64,000 nt of DNA, from contig NZ_JOEK01000009.1 of the NCBI RefSeq assembly GCF_000719135.1, positions 1-64,000 of the forward strand, read 5' to 3'. Of this stretch, positions 43,957 through 53,556 are shown piece by piece (the first letter of the stretch is position 1; each line of letters begins with the position of its first letter). The notes beneath the pieces were generated by a model that was given only the letters and a program-made list of their open reading frames with translations, was not told the DNA's origin and searched no databases. The position numbers were made by a program, and so were the translations under genes. This DNA comes from Streptomyces avicenniae (GTDB lineage: Bacteria > Actinomycetota > Actinomycetes > Streptomycetales > Streptomycetaceae).

Positions 43957-46122
43957 ATGGCAACAGCGTTCGACGAGCTGGCCGGGGTCCGTCCGCGCAT
44001 CCGGCGCGACGTGCTGTTCACGCGGACGCCGGGCGGGGTGCTCTTCCACAACGCGGACGGCGGCTTCCATCTGGCCGGGCGGGGTGCGTACCGGTTCGCG
44101 ACGCTGGTCGTGCCGCATCTGGACGGTTCCCGGCCGCTGGCCGAGATCTGCGCGGGGGTGGGCGAGCAGCAGCGGGCGATGGTGGCGAAGCTGGTCGGCT
44201 CACTGCTGGAACGTGACTTCGCGCGCGACGCCGCGCCCGCCCGCGACGCCGAGGCCGGTCTCCCCGAGGCGGTGCGGGAACGGTTCGCCGCGCAGATCGC
44301 GTACGTGGACCACTACACGGACGACGCGCAGGCCCGGTTCGCGCGCTTCCGGGCGACGTCGGTGGCCGTGCTGGGCGAGGGCGAGGTGGCGGCCTGGTGC
44401 GCGCTGAGCCTGGTGCGCAACGGCTGCGCGCGGGTGGACGTCGAGGCGGACGCGCCCGCCGCCCGCGCCGAGGCGGACGAGGCGGCGGAGGCGGGCAGCG
44501 GCGCGCGGGTCACGGCGCTGCCGGGCGGCGGGGACCTGGCGGCGTACGACGTCGTGGTGGTGACGGGCGCGGACGCCCTGGCCCGTACGCGGCGGCTGCT
44601 CGACGACGGCCCGCCGCCCGGTCAACTCGTCCTGCCTGTCTGGACGTTCGGCGAGCTGGCGGTCGTGGGCCCGCGCGGCGCGGCCGACAGCGTGGGCTGC
44701 GTCTCCTGCGCGCTGCTGCGCTTCGGCGCCACACTCGACGCCGCGACGGCCGCCGGGCTGTGGAGCGAACTCGCCTCGGGCGCGCGGCCGTCGGAGGGGG
44801 CGCCCGGCGGGCCGCTGGCCGGTCCCGTCGCCGCGATGCTCGGCAATCTGCTGAGCTACGAGATCTTCCGCACGGCGACCGGCGCGCTGCCCGCCGAGAC
44901 CGACGGCCAGATCCTCGTGCAGGACCTCGACTCGCTCGACGTGACGGCCGAACCGCTCCGCCCGCATCCGCGCTGCCGCCGCTGCACGCCCGGCGCCCCG
45001 GCCGACACCCTCCCCGGCGCCCTGGCCGTGGCGCGGACGACGACGGTGGAGACGGCGCGCGACGCCGAGGAACTGGTCGCCGAGCTGAACCGGCTGAGCA
45101 CGGCGCTGGTGCGCCCGCACGCCGGGGTGTTCACGCGCTGGGAGGACGAGGAGCTGACGCAGATCCCGCTGAAGGCGGCCCGGCTCGAACTGCCGCTCGG
45201 CCCCGGCGGGACGCGGCTGATCGCCGCGTTCGACGTGCACCACCTGGCGGGCGCGCGGCGGCGGGCGCTGCGGGCCGCCGCGCTGGCGTACACCGAGCAC
45301 GCCGTGCCCGCCGCCGTCCTGCCGGGCGGTCCAGGGGAGCTGCCGGTGATGCGGCCTGGCGCGCTGACGTGCGGCACGGGGCGGGGCGCCGAGGGCGTCG
45401 CGGCCTGGTCGGCCGTGACGTCGCTGCTGACGAAGGAGCGGGCCGCCGTCCCGGCCGCCGCCGTGCGTCCCGCCGGGCCGCACAACCGTGACCTGGTCGT
45501 CCAGCGCGGCCCGGCCGGGGCAGGCGCAGGGGAGACGCCGCAGGAGGCGGCGGGGCACGCGCTGCTCTCGGCGTTGGCGCACGACGCGCTGCTGCGGGCG
45601 GTACGCGGCGCGGCGACCGTACGTCCAATACCGCCGCCGCCAGGCGACGGCGACGCCGAGCTGGTGTTCCTGCATCGGACGGCCGAGACGCTCGGCGCGC
45701 GCGTCGAGGTGCTCGACCTGGGCGAGGACGCCCGCTCGGGCGCCCACGCCGTGCTGGCGCGCCGCGCGGCGGACGACGAGGGCGGCGCCGAGTGGGCCGT
45801 CGCCTGCGACCTGACGGCCGGTGCGGCGGCGACGGCCGCGCTGCGCGACCTGCTGGGCACGCTCCAGGTCACGGCAGGGACGGGCACGCCGCCCGACACC
45901 GGCGACCCGCTGCTGCCCGACCTCGCGCCGGGCGCGATCGCCGTCACGGACCCGGCGGGACGGGCCGGGCCCGAGGCGACGTTCCCCGCGCTGCTCGACC
46001 GGCTGCGCGCCGCGGGCCGCGACGTGCTGTACGCCGACACGACGCCGCCCGACCTGCGCGCGGGCGGCCTGTACACGGCGCGCGTGCTGCTGACGTCAGG
46101 GGGCAGCGATGCGGACCGCTGA
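43957..46122 (+). CDS. RiPP leader-binding / E1-like (ocin-ThiF-type) cyclodehydratase partner
   Basis: 721 residues from ATG 43957 (AAGGTG upstream; GTG 43948 overlaps the SARP stop). N-terminal winged-helix leader-binding region (residues ~1-90: DVLFTRTPGGVLFHNADGGFHL). A ThiF-like core follows (SVAVLGEGEVAAWCALSLVRNGCARVDVEAD), with paired CVSC and CRRC motifs for structural zinc. The C-terminal ~350 residues resemble a TOMM-associated, YcaO-like or ligand domain without the ATP motifs. Known partners deliver the precursor peptide to YcaO. First enzyme gene of the operon, overlapping the next by 14 bp. Confidence 0.88.
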   Translation: MATAFDELAGVRPRIRRDVLFTRTPGGVLFHNADGGFHLAGRGAYRFATLVVPHLDGSRPLAEICAGVGEQQRAMVAKLVGSLLERDFARDAAPARDAEAGLPEAVRERFAAQIAYVDHYTDDAQARFARFRATSVAVLGEGEVAAWCALSLVRNGCARVDVEADAPAARAEADEAAEAGSGARVTALPGGGDLAAYDVVVVTGADALARTRRLLDDGPPPGQLVLPVWTFGELAVVGPRGAADSVGCVSCALLRFGATLDAATAAGLWSELASGARPSEGAPGGPLAGPVAAMLGNLLSYEIFRTATGALPAETDGQILVQDLDSLDVTAEPLRPHPRCRRCTPGAPADTLPGALAVARTTTVETARDAEELVAELNRLSTALVRPHAGVFTRWEDEELTQIPLKAARLELPLGPGGTRLIAAFDVHHLAGARRRALRAAALAYTEHAVPAAVLPGGPGELPVMRPGALTCGTGRGAEGVAAWSAVTSLLTKERAAVPAAAVRPAGPHNRDLVVQRGPAGAGAGETPQEAAGHALLSALAHDALLRAVRGAATVRPIPPPPGDGDAELVFLHRTAETLGARVEVLDLGEDARSGAHAVLARRAADDEGGAEWAVACDLTAGAAATAALRDLLGTLQVTAGTGTPPDTGDPLLPDLAPGAIAVTDPAGRAGPEATFPALLDRLRAAGRDVLYADTTPPDLRAGGLYTARVLLTSGGSDADR

Positions 46123-48079
46123 GGCGCCCGCGCCACCGGCCCCCGCCCGGGGCGGCGAGCCGGCGGACGCCCCGTACGGCGAGCTGTCCGCGCTGATCGG
46201 GCGGAGCCTGGCGAGGCTCGGCGCCGCACAGGCCGTGGACGTCGGGCCGCTCGGCAGACGCGACGCCTTCCGCGCCGCGCCGGACGCCGGTCCTGGCGTG
46301 CCCGTGCGGGTGTACGGGCGGCACGCGGTGGTCGGCCCGCTGCCCGGCGCGGACGGCGTGGAGGGTGCGAACGGCGCGGACGGCGCGCGGCCCTGCGCGC
46401 ACTGCCTCGAACGCCGCTGGCAGGCCGTCCGTTCGGTGGCGCTGCGCGAGGCGCTGGAGCTGGGCGACGGCACGCGCGCGGTCGGCCGCTCCCCGTACGG
46501 CACGCCGTTCGCCGCCGACGCGGTGGCCGCCGTCGTCGCCGGGCGGACGGCGGGCGAAGGGCCGCGCGCCGCCGTGCACCTGGTGGACCTCGCGTCGCTC
46601 ACCGTGCGCCGCTACCCGCTCGTCGCCGACCCCGAGTGCCCTGGCTGCGGCCTGCCCGAGCGCGACAGCGCGGAGGCGGCGGTCCTGACGCTCGACGCGG
46701 CGCCGAAGCTGCGCCCCGGCTCGTTCCGGACGCGGGAGATCGGAAGTTACGACCTGCCGACCGACGCGTACGCCAACCCGGTGTGCGGGGCGCTGGGCCC
46801 GTCCGTGGTGTACGACGTGTCGTCCACGTCCACGTCGGCGACCATCGGCAGCTTCACGCTGCGCTCGGGCGACTACCTGCGCGAGACGTTCTGGGGCGGG
46901 CACGCCGACACGTTCGCGGACAGTGTCCGCATCGGCATCCTTGAGGGCCTGGAGCGCTACGCCGGGATGCGGCCCCGCACGCGCGCCGCCGCCGTCCACG
47001 CCAGCCTCGACGCGCTGACGGCCGACGGCGCCGACGTCGTGGACCCGCGGCGCTGCGGCCTCTACTCCCCCGACTTCCACCGGCGCAACCCGCACATCAC
47101 GCCGTTCACGCCCGGGCGGGAGATCCCGTGGGTGTGGGGCTGGTCGCTGAGCCGGGGGCGGTCGGTGCTCGTGCCCGAGGTGCTGACGTACTACCACACG
47201 CCGGGGCTGGCCGGGCGTTTCGTGCAGGAGAGCTCCAACGGCTGCGCCTCGGGCGGCTCGACGGCCGAGGCGGTCTACTTCGGGCTGATGGAGGTCGTCG
47301 AGCGCGACGCGTTCCTCCTCGCCTGGTACGGCCGCGCGGCGCTGCCCGAGATCGACCCGGCGAGCAGCGAACGGCCCGCGACGCGGCAGATGGTGGCGCG
47401 CCTGGCGATGTACGGGTACGAGGCGCGGTTCTTCGACACGGCGCTGACGTTCCCCTTCCCCGTGGTGACGGGCGTCGCGGTGCGGCGGGACGGCGGCCTG
47501 GGCCGGATGTGCTTCGGCGCGGGCGCCGGGCTCGACCCGGAGGCGGCGCTCGCGTCGGCGCTGTGCGAGATCGCGACCGACGCGGTGAACCTCACGGGCC
47601 GCACGGAGCGCGAGGAGGGGCGGCTGCGCGCGATGGCGGCCGACTTCGACCGCGTGGCCGCGCTGCACGACCATCCGTTGGTGTACGGCGTCCCGGAGAT
47701 GGGCGCGCACGCCGACTTCCTGCTCGGATCGCCCGGAGCGCCCACGCCGCCACGGCACGGGCTGCGCGAACTGTTCCACGACGGGCGGACGTTGAGGCCA
47801 GCCGACGACGTGCGCGACGACGTCGCCGCGTGCGTCGCTGCGGTGACGGCGGCCGGGTACGAGGTGGTCGCCGTGGACCAGACGACGCCGCAGCAGAAGG
47901 ACTTGGGCCTGGCGACGGTCGGCGTGCTGGTGCCGGGACTGCTGCCGATCGACTTCGGCTGGACGCGGCAGCGCGCGCTCGGCATGCCGCGCATGCGCAG
48001 CGGGCTGCGGGAGGCGGGGCTGCGGGACCGCGACCTCCTGCCCGCCGAACTCAACCCGGCCCCGCACCCGTTCCCCTGA
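46109..48079 (+). CDS. YcaO-domain azoline cyclodehydratase 1
   Basis: 656 residues from ATG 46109. The N-terminal ~190 residues hold two CxxC pairs (C96-C99, C177-C180). The YcaO domain then shows the ATP-binding pattern ILEGLERYAGM, SSNGCASGGSTAEAVYFGLMEVVERDAFLLAWYG and VDQTTPQQKDLGLATVGVLVPGLLPIDFG. The protein ends in PAPHPFP, the Pro-rich C-terminus needed by azoline-forming YcaO enzymes. Function: ATP-dependent conversion of Cys/Ser/Thr in the precursor core to thiazolines and (methyl)oxazolines. A paralogue with the same ending lies at 56438. Confidence 0.95.
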   Translation: MRTAEAPAPPAPARGGEPADAPYGELSALIGRSLARLGAAQAVDVGPLGRRDAFRAAPDAGPGVPVRVYGRHAVVGPLPGADGVEGANGADGARPCAHCLERRWQAVRSVALREALELGDGTRAVGRSPYGTPFAADAVAAVVAGRTAGEGPRAAVHLVDLASLTVRRYPLVADPECPGCGLPERDSAEAAVLTLDAAPKLRPGSFRTREIGSYDLPTDAYANPVCGALGPSVVYDVSSTSTSATIGSFTLRSGDYLRETFWGGHADTFADSVRIGILEGLERYAGMRPRTRAAAVHASLDALTADGADVVDPRRCGLYSPDFHRRNPHITPFTPGREIPWVWGWSLSRGRSVLVPEVLTYYHTPGLAGRFVQESSNGCASGGSTAEAVYFGLMEVVERDAFLLAWYGRAALPEIDPASSERPATRQMVARLAMYGYEARFFDTALTFPFPVVTGVAVRRDGGLGRMCFGAGAGLDPEAALASALCEIATDAVNLTGRTEREEGRLRAMAADFDRVAALHDHPLVYGVPEMGAHADFLLGSPGAPTPPRHGLRELFHDGRTLRPADDVRDDVAACVAAVTAAGYEVVAVDQTTPQQKDLGLATVGVLVPGLLPIDFGWTRQRALGMPRMRSGLREAGLRDRDLLPAELNPAPHPFP

Positions 48080-48096
48080 GCTGAGGAGAGCAGACG

Positions 48097-49722
48097 ATGG
48101 GGTACGCCCACGAATACGCCGCCGCGATCATGCGGCGCGGACGCGTCCCGATGGAGCCGGTGGACTTCGTCCCCGACTGGGCCGACGGGCCGCGCAAGAC
48201 GAAGTTCTACCCCGGCACGGAGCGCCTGCCGCTGCCGGACGCGGGGCCCTGGCCCACGTCGGCCACCACGGGGCGCGGGCTCGGCGGCGACAGCCCGGAA
48301 CCGGTCCTGTCGGAAGGCGAGTTCGGGCTGCCGGAACTGGCGGGGCTGCTCGGCGACTCGTACGGGCTGACCGGACGGCGGCTCGGCGTGCAGGCCAACA
48401 CGGACCTCGACGCGCTGCCGTCCTACCCGCTGGCCAACTGGTCGCGCGGGACGGCCTCCGGCGGCGGCCTCTACCCGGTCGCCGTCTACTGGGTGTCGGG
48501 GGCGGGCGGCCCCGTGCCGCCGGGCGTCCACCACTACTCGCCGCGCCACCACGCGCTGCGGCGGCTGCTGACCGGCGACGTGACGGGCGAGGTCCGCGCG
48601 GCGCTCGGCGAGGGCGCGCCGGGGCCGGTCGGAGGGACCGACCAGTACCTCGTGCTCGGCGTCAAGTACTGGCAGAACGCGTTCAAGTACAACAGCTTCT
48701 CGTTCCACGCGGTGAGCATGGACGTCGGTGCGCTGCTGGGCAGTTGGCGGACGTGGGCGCGGGCGCGCGGGCTGTCCCTCGAACCGGCGCTGTGGTTCGA
48801 CGAGGCGCGGCTCGCGCGGCTGCTTGGCGTGCGCGGCGCCGAGGAGGGGATCTTCGCGGTGGTGCCGCTGCCCTGGGCCGGAGGGCGGGCGGCGACGGCC
48901 GCGCCGGTGGCGGCGGGTGTGGCGCGGCGGGACGTCGAACGGTCGCGGCGGGTCGTGGAGTTCGACGCGCTGCGCGCCATGCAGGAGGCGACCTCGGCGG
49001 ACGCCGCGCGGCGTCCGCCGCCGGGCGCGCTGGCCCCGGCGGCCGTCCGTCCGAGGAGCGGGGGGGCGGAGCCGCTGCCCGCGCCCGTGCCGCTGGAGAC
49101 AGGGCTGCGGACGGCGCTGCGGGCGCGGCGCAGCAGCTTCGGCCGGTTCGCGGCCGGACGCCCGCTGGAGGGCGGCGAGTTGGCGGCGCTGCTCGCCGCC
49201 GCGCACGGCGCGGCGCGGCTGGGCGGCGACGCGGAGGCGGCGGGCGCGGCGGACCTGACGCGGCTGTACGTGTTCGTGAACCACGTCGCCGGGATCGCGC
49301 CGGGCGCGTACGCGTACGACCCGGCCGGGGGCGGGCTGCTGGCCGTGAAGGCGGGGCCGCCAGGACCGTTCCTCCAGAAGAACTACTTCCTGGCCAACTA
49401 CAACCTGGAGGAGGCCGCCGCCGTGCTGGTCCCGGCGATCCGCACGCACGCCGTGCTGGACGCGGTGGGCGGCCGGGGCTACCGGCTGGTGAACGCGGTG
49501 GTCGGCGCCGTCGCGCAGGCCACGTACACCGCCTCCGCCGCGCTGGGCGTGGGCTGCGGGGTGGCGCTCGGCTTCGACAACATCGCGTACCGCGAGGAGT
49601 TGGGCATGCCGGACGACGACGGCGGCGGGGACGGGGACGGGGACGGCGAGCAGCCGCTCCTGATCATGATGGTCGGCCACGAGCGCCCCGCGCCTGCCGA
49701 CTTCCGCTACAGGATCGCCTGA
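48097..49722 (+). CDS. SagB-type FMN-dependent azoline dehydrogenase
   Basis: 541 residues from ATG 48097 with GAGGAGAG upstream. Two nitroreductase-like halves: N-terminal RGTASGGGLYPVAVYWVSG and KYWQNAFKYNSFSFHAVSMDVGALLGSW; C-terminal LRARRSSFGRFAAGRPL, YLFVNHVAG-like and NAVVGAVAQATYTASAALGVGCG. SagB enzymes oxidise azolines to aromatic thiazoles and oxazoles using FMN. Full double-domain length, so mature azoles are expected. An Asp/Gly-rich loop lies near the C-terminus. Operon gap to the next gene is 13 bp. Confidence 0.93.
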   Translation: MGYAHEYAAAIMRRGRVPMEPVDFVPDWADGPRKTKFYPGTERLPLPDAGPWPTSATTGRGLGGDSPEPVLSEGEFGLPELAGLLGDSYGLTGRRLGVQANTDLDALPSYPLANWSRGTASGGGLYPVAVYWVSGAGGPVPPGVHHYSPRHHALRRLLTGDVTGEVRAALGEGAPGPVGGTDQYLVLGVKYWQNAFKYNSFSFHAVSMDVGALLGSWRTWARARGLSLEPALWFDEARLARLLGVRGAEEGIFAVVPLPWAGGRAATAAPVAAGVARRDVERSRRVVEFDALRAMQEATSADAARRPPPGALAPAAVRPRSGGAEPLPAPVPLETGLRTALRARRSSFGRFAAGRPLEGGELAALLAAAHGAARLGGDAEAAGAADLTRLYVFVNHVAGIAPGAYAYDPAGGGLLAVKAGPPGPFLQKNYFLANYNLEEAAAVLVPAIRTHAVLDAVGGRGYRLVNAVVGAVAQATYTASAALGVGCGVALGFDNIAYREELGMPDDDGGGDGDGDGEQPLLIMMVGHERPAPADFRYRIA

Positions 49723-49735
49723 GAGGACGGACGGC

Positions 49736-52501
49736 GTGGACGGACGTGACGGTACGGGCGGCGGGCGCGGGCACCGCTGGGAGCTGGGCGAGCTGTTCAC
49801 CGCGCGCGTCGCGGGGCTGCCGCCCGAGACGGTGCACGGGCTGCGCGCGCCGGACAGCGGCGCCTGGGCGCGGGATGTCGTCGAGGGCGACGCCCGGGTA
49901 CGCGAGGCGGGCGGGCGGGTCGCGGACCTGCTGCACGGTCTCGTCGGCAGCAACGAGGACGACGACGCGCGGCGCGCCCTGCTGCGGCTGCGGCGCGAGG
50001 TGTTCAACAACCGCCTGCCGCAGGCGCCAGAGGAGGCCGTCGCGCTGGTCGCGCGGCTCGACGCCGGGGCGGGGCGTGCGCTGTCCGGCTGGCTGGCGGA
50101 GCGGGCGCGGCTGGCCGCGCGGGAGGCGGCGGGGCCCGCCGTCGTCGCCGCCGACCTGGCCCGTACGCGGGCGGCGCTGCGCGCGCTGGCCGGGGAGGAA
50201 CGGCTGCGCGCCGGACTGCTGTTGGCCTCGCCCTCGCTGGACGCCGAGCTGGACGGCCACCTCGCACGCGACCCGGGCACGGGCGGCCCGGACAAGCGGG
50301 CGCGGAAGACGGAGCGGTCGCTGCTCGCCTACCTGTACCGGACGGCGTGCAAGACCAGCCCGTTCAGCACCTTCACGGGCGTCGCGCTCGGCACCCTGGC
50401 CGACAGTGAGGGCGACGGGCGCGGGCCCGGCGCGCTGGAGGCGGCGGGCCCGTGGACGAGCCACCCCCGGCTGAACGTCGCCGTCCTCGGCCGGATCGCC
50501 GAGGTGATCGTCGCCGACCCGGCGCGCCGCGCGGACCTGCCGGTCGCCCCCGCGCCCGGCTGGGGCCGGGACGAGGACCGGGTGCGGTACGTGCGCCGCT
50601 GGGTGACGACCGGCGCGGACGAGGCGGCCGTCACGTTCGACACCGTGCGGGACCGGCTGTTCTTCCTGCGGCGCAGCGGGGTGCTCGACCGGATGCTGAC
50701 GCTGTTCGGCGAACGCCCCGGGCTGCGCTACGGCGAGGTGGCGCGCTGGCTGGCGGACGGCCTGGGGGAGCCCGTGCGGGACGTCGAGCGCTATCTCGCG
50801 GCGCTGTTGGACGTCGGGATGGTGCGCGTGCCGAGCCTGGACACGGGGGTGCACGACACCGATCCGCTGCGGGCGTTCCAGCGGTCGCTGCGGGCGCTGG
50901 AGCGGCCGTGGGCGCGGGAGACGGCGGACGCCCTCGACGGCCCGGCGCGCTGCCTCGCCCGCTACCCGGAGGCACCGCCAGCCGAACGGCGCGCGCTCCT
51001 GGCCGAGTTGCGCGGCCACCTCGCTGACGTGCAGCGGACGCTGGGCGCGCGGGAGCCGCGCGTGCCGCGCACCGTGGTGTACGAGGACGTGTCGGTGCCC
51101 TGGGTGACGGCGGACCGTGCGGCGTTCACGCGGGCCCTCGCTGAGCCGCTGCGGTCGGTGGAGCGGGTGCTGCCCGCGTTCGACCTGACGCTGCCCCAAC
51201 GGCTCACGTTCACGGGCTTCTTCGTCGCCAGGCACGGGCGTGGCGGGCGCTGCGACGACCTGGTGCGGCTGATCCACGACTTCCACGAGGACTTCTTCGA
51301 CCAGTACCTGTCGTTCACGGCGCGGCGCGACCGGTTCGACGCGCAGGGGCGGCACGTCCCTGAGGAGAACTGGCTCGGGCTGCCGCAGCTGAAGTCCCTG
51401 GACACGGCGCGGCAGGTGTTCCAGGACGGCGTGCGCGCACTGTGGGAGACGAGCGGTGCGGCCGGGGCCGGCCCGGACGGGGTGCGTGAACTGGAGCTTC
51501 CCGAGGGGCTGTTCGCCGAGACGGCCGCCGAACTGGACGGCCTGTCGCCGGGGACGGCGATCTCCGCGCACCACGTGCAGCTCGCGGACGACGAACGCGG
51601 CGGCGGCGAGCCCCTGGTCGTGCTGAACCGCTCCTACGGCGGCCTGTCGTTCCCGTTCAGCCGCTTCACCCACTGCCACGACGACGCGGACCTGGCCGCG
51701 CGCCTGCGGGCCCGCGCCCGCGCGCTCCGGCCGCCCGGCGCCGTCTTCGCCGAGGTCACCGGCGGACCTGTCACCAGCAACCTGAACCTGCACGGGCGCC
51801 TCACCGACCACGAGATCGTCTGCCCAGGTGAGACGAGCGACGCGCCGCCCGACCGCCGACTGCCCCTGGAAGACCTGACGTTGACCCACGACCCGGCCAC
51901 GGAACGGCTGGTCCTGCGCTCGGAACGACTCGGCCGCGAGGTGGTGCCGGTGTACCTCGGCTACCTGGTGCCCCTGGCACTGCCGGAGATCCCGCGCACC
52001 CTGCTGCTCCTGTCGCCGACGAGCATGGCGCCGCTCGACGTGTGGGGCGGCATCGCGGAGGGCGCGGCGTACGAGGGCGTCACGCGCCGCCCCCGCGTGC
52101 GGCACGGGCGTCTCGTGCTGGCCAGGCGTAGCTGGAGCGCACCGGCCGACGCGCTGCCGCCGCGCGCGGGCACGGCGCAGGCCGGGGGCGACGCCGCCTG
52201 GTACCTGGGCTGGCAGCGGTGGCGCCGACGGCAGGGCCTGCCCGAGCGGGTGTTCGCGACCGTCAAGGACGGCGGCGCGCGGGGCGCGACGGGCGCGAAG
52301 CCCCAGTACGTCGATTTCGACAGCCCGTTGTCGCTGCTGGCCTTCGAGGGGCTGCTGCGGCGCCCGGAGGCGCGGGTGGTGTTCCGGGAGGCGCTGCCGG
52401 ACGGGGACGGGCCGCGCGTCACGACCGGACGGGGCGCGCACGTCACGGAGTTCGCCGTCGAGACCGCGCGGGTGCCGCGCGGGGACGAGGAGGGGTCGTG
52501 A
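49736..52501 (+). CDS. LanB-type dehydratase, glutamylation subunit
   Basis: 921 residues from GTG 49736. Matches the lantibiotic dehydratase N-terminal domain: SLLAYLYRTACKTSPFSTFTGVALG (tRNA/Glu-binding core motif), RRSGVLDRMLTLF, FLVARHG-like FTGFFVARHGRG, LVRLIHDFHEDFFDQY and the C-terminal VFATVKDGGARGATGAKPQYVDFDSPLSL. Split LanB proteins of thiopeptide and goadsporin pathways transfer glutamate from Glu-tRNA to Ser/Thr. The elimination part is a separate, coupled gene (GTGA). Confidence 0.93.
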   Translation: MDGRDGTGGGRGHRWELGELFTARVAGLPPETVHGLRAPDSGAWARDVVEGDARVREAGGRVADLLHGLVGSNEDDDARRALLRLRREVFNNRLPQAPEEAVALVARLDAGAGRALSGWLAERARLAAREAAGPAVVAADLARTRAALRALAGEERLRAGLLLASPSLDAELDGHLARDPGTGGPDKRARKTERSLLAYLYRTACKTSPFSTFTGVALGTLADSEGDGRGPGALEAAGPWTSHPRLNVAVLGRIAEVIVADPARRADLPVAPAPGWGRDEDRVRYVRRWVTTGADEAAVTFDTVRDRLFFLRRSGVLDRMLTLFGERPGLRYGEVARWLADGLGEPVRDVERYLAALLDVGMVRVPSLDTGVHDTDPLRAFQRSLRALERPWARETADALDGPARCLARYPEAPPAERRALLAELRGHLADVQRTLGAREPRVPRTVVYEDVSVPWVTADRAAFTRALAEPLRSVERVLPAFDLTLPQRLTFTGFFVARHGRGGRCDDLVRLIHDFHEDFFDQYLSFTARRDRFDAQGRHVPEENWLGLPQLKSLDTARQVFQDGVRALWETSGAAGAGPDGVRELELPEGLFAETAAELDGLSPGTAISAHHVQLADDERGGGEPLVVLNRSYGGLSFPFSRFTHCHDDADLAARLRARARALRPPGAVFAEVTGGPVTSNLNLHGRLTDHEIVCPGETSDAPPDRRLPLEDLTLTHDPATERLVLRSERLGREVVPVYLGYLVPLALPEIPRTLLLLSPTSMAPLDVWGGIAEGAAYEGVTRRPRVRHGRLVLARRSWSAPADALPPRAGTAQAGGDAAWYLGWQRWRRRQGLPERVFATVKDGGARGATGAKPQYVDFDSPLSLLAFEGLLRRPEARVVFREALPDGDGPRVTTGRGAHVTEFAVETARVPRGDEEGS

Positions 52502-53556
52502 GCCCGACCGGAGCGTGGCAGGCTGTCCATGTCCATTACGCGGCCAATCCCCGGCCGTTGCTGCTGACCTGCGTCCGGCCGCTCGTCGCGGAGCTGACGG
52601 CGGACGGTCTGCTGGACGGCTGGTTCTTCATCAACTACTGGCTGGAGGGGCCCCACGTGCGCCTCCGCCTGCGCCCGGCGTCCCCCGCGGCCGAGCCGGA
52701 GGTCAGGGCGCGGACCGAGCGGGCCGTTGACCGCTTCCTCGCCGCGCGCCCGGCGCTGTACGAGGTGGACGCGGGCTTCCTCAACGGCTTCTACAACCAG
52801 CTGTTCGACATCGAGTTCAGCGGCGAGGACCGCGCGCCGCACCTCGACGGCGAGGGCCGGATGCGGCTGCGGCCCAACAACTCGCGTACCTGGGAGCCGT
52901 ACGAGCCCGAGTACGGCAAGTACGGCGGCGCGGCGGGCGTCGCGCTCGCCGAGTGGCACTTCCGGCACTCAAGCGAGCTGGTCATCGACGCGCTCCGCGA
53001 CAAGAACCTGCATCTGCGCACCGTCCTGCTCGGCACGTCGGCGCAGCTCATGATGGTGATGTCCGCCTGCTTCGTCGCCGAGGACGAGGCGCTGTCCGGC
53101 TACCTGGACGACTACTACACGTTCTGGCACCGCGCGTTCCCCGGCACCGGCTTCATCGGCAGCACGGCGTACGAGCGCAAGGCGGACGAGGTGGCGCCGC
53201 CGCTGGCCCGCTGGTACGCGCGGATCAGGGAGGCCGTCGCCGCGGGGGAGCCTGGGCGGCTGCCCGCGTTCCTCGCCCGCTGGGCCGCGCACTGCGCCGA
53301 ACTGGCCGCGCGCGTACGGGAGCTGGCGGACGGGGGCGGGCTCACGTTCCGCTCCTGGGACGGCGAGCGGGACGAGCGCGTGACCGACAGGGACGAGGCG
53401 CTGGTCCGGCTGCTCTCGCCTTATATGCACATGACCAACAACCGGCTGCACGTGACGATCCAGGACGAGGCGTACCTCGCGCACGTCCTGGGCCGGGCGC
53501 TGCGCCTGGAGCTGCCGCCGCGCGCGGCGGCCGGGCCCGCGGGGCGGGAGCGGTGA
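52498..53556 (+). CDS. LanB-type dehydratase, glutamate-elimination subunit (SpaB_C)
   Basis: 352 residues from GTG 52498 with GAGGAGGGG upstream, overlapping the previous stop. SpaB_C/thiopeptide-type domain: WQAVHVHYAANPRPLLLTCV, GWFFINYWLEGPHVRLRLRP near the N-terminus and SPYMHMTNNRLHVTIQDEAYLAHVL at the end. Retained Arg and His in these motifs match the elimination active site of NisB-type enzymes, so it likely removes glutamate to give dehydroalanine and dehydrobutyrine. The same fold can act as the thiopeptide pyridine synthase, but only one copy exists here. Confidence 0.9.
   Translation: MSPTGAWQAVHVHYAANPRPLLLTCVRPLVAELTADGLLDGWFFINYWLEGPHVRLRLRPASPAAEPEVRARTERAVDRFLAARPALYEVDAGFLNGFYNQLFDIEFSGEDRAPHLDGEGRMRLRPNNSRTWEPYEPEYGKYGGAAGVALAEWHFRHSSELVIDALRDKNLHLRTVLLGTSAQLMMVMSACFVAEDEALSGYLDDYYTFWHRAFPGTGFIGSTAYERKADEVAPPLARWYARIREAVAAGEPGRLPAFLARWAAHCAELAARVRELADGGGLTFRSWDGERDERVTDRDEALVRLLSPYMHMTNNRLHVTIQDEAYLAHVLGRALRLELPPRAAAGPAGRER

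Noticed and set aside
41144..43963. 939-codon minus-strand frame spanning the YchJ and SARP genes
   Set aside because: Arg/Gln/Pro-rich shadow; the real genes on both sides explain the DNA.
47275..50295. 1,006-codon minus-strand frame through the RiPP enzymes
   Set aside because: Ser/Arg/Pro-rich antisense frame with no motif, produced by the high GC of the plus-strand genes.
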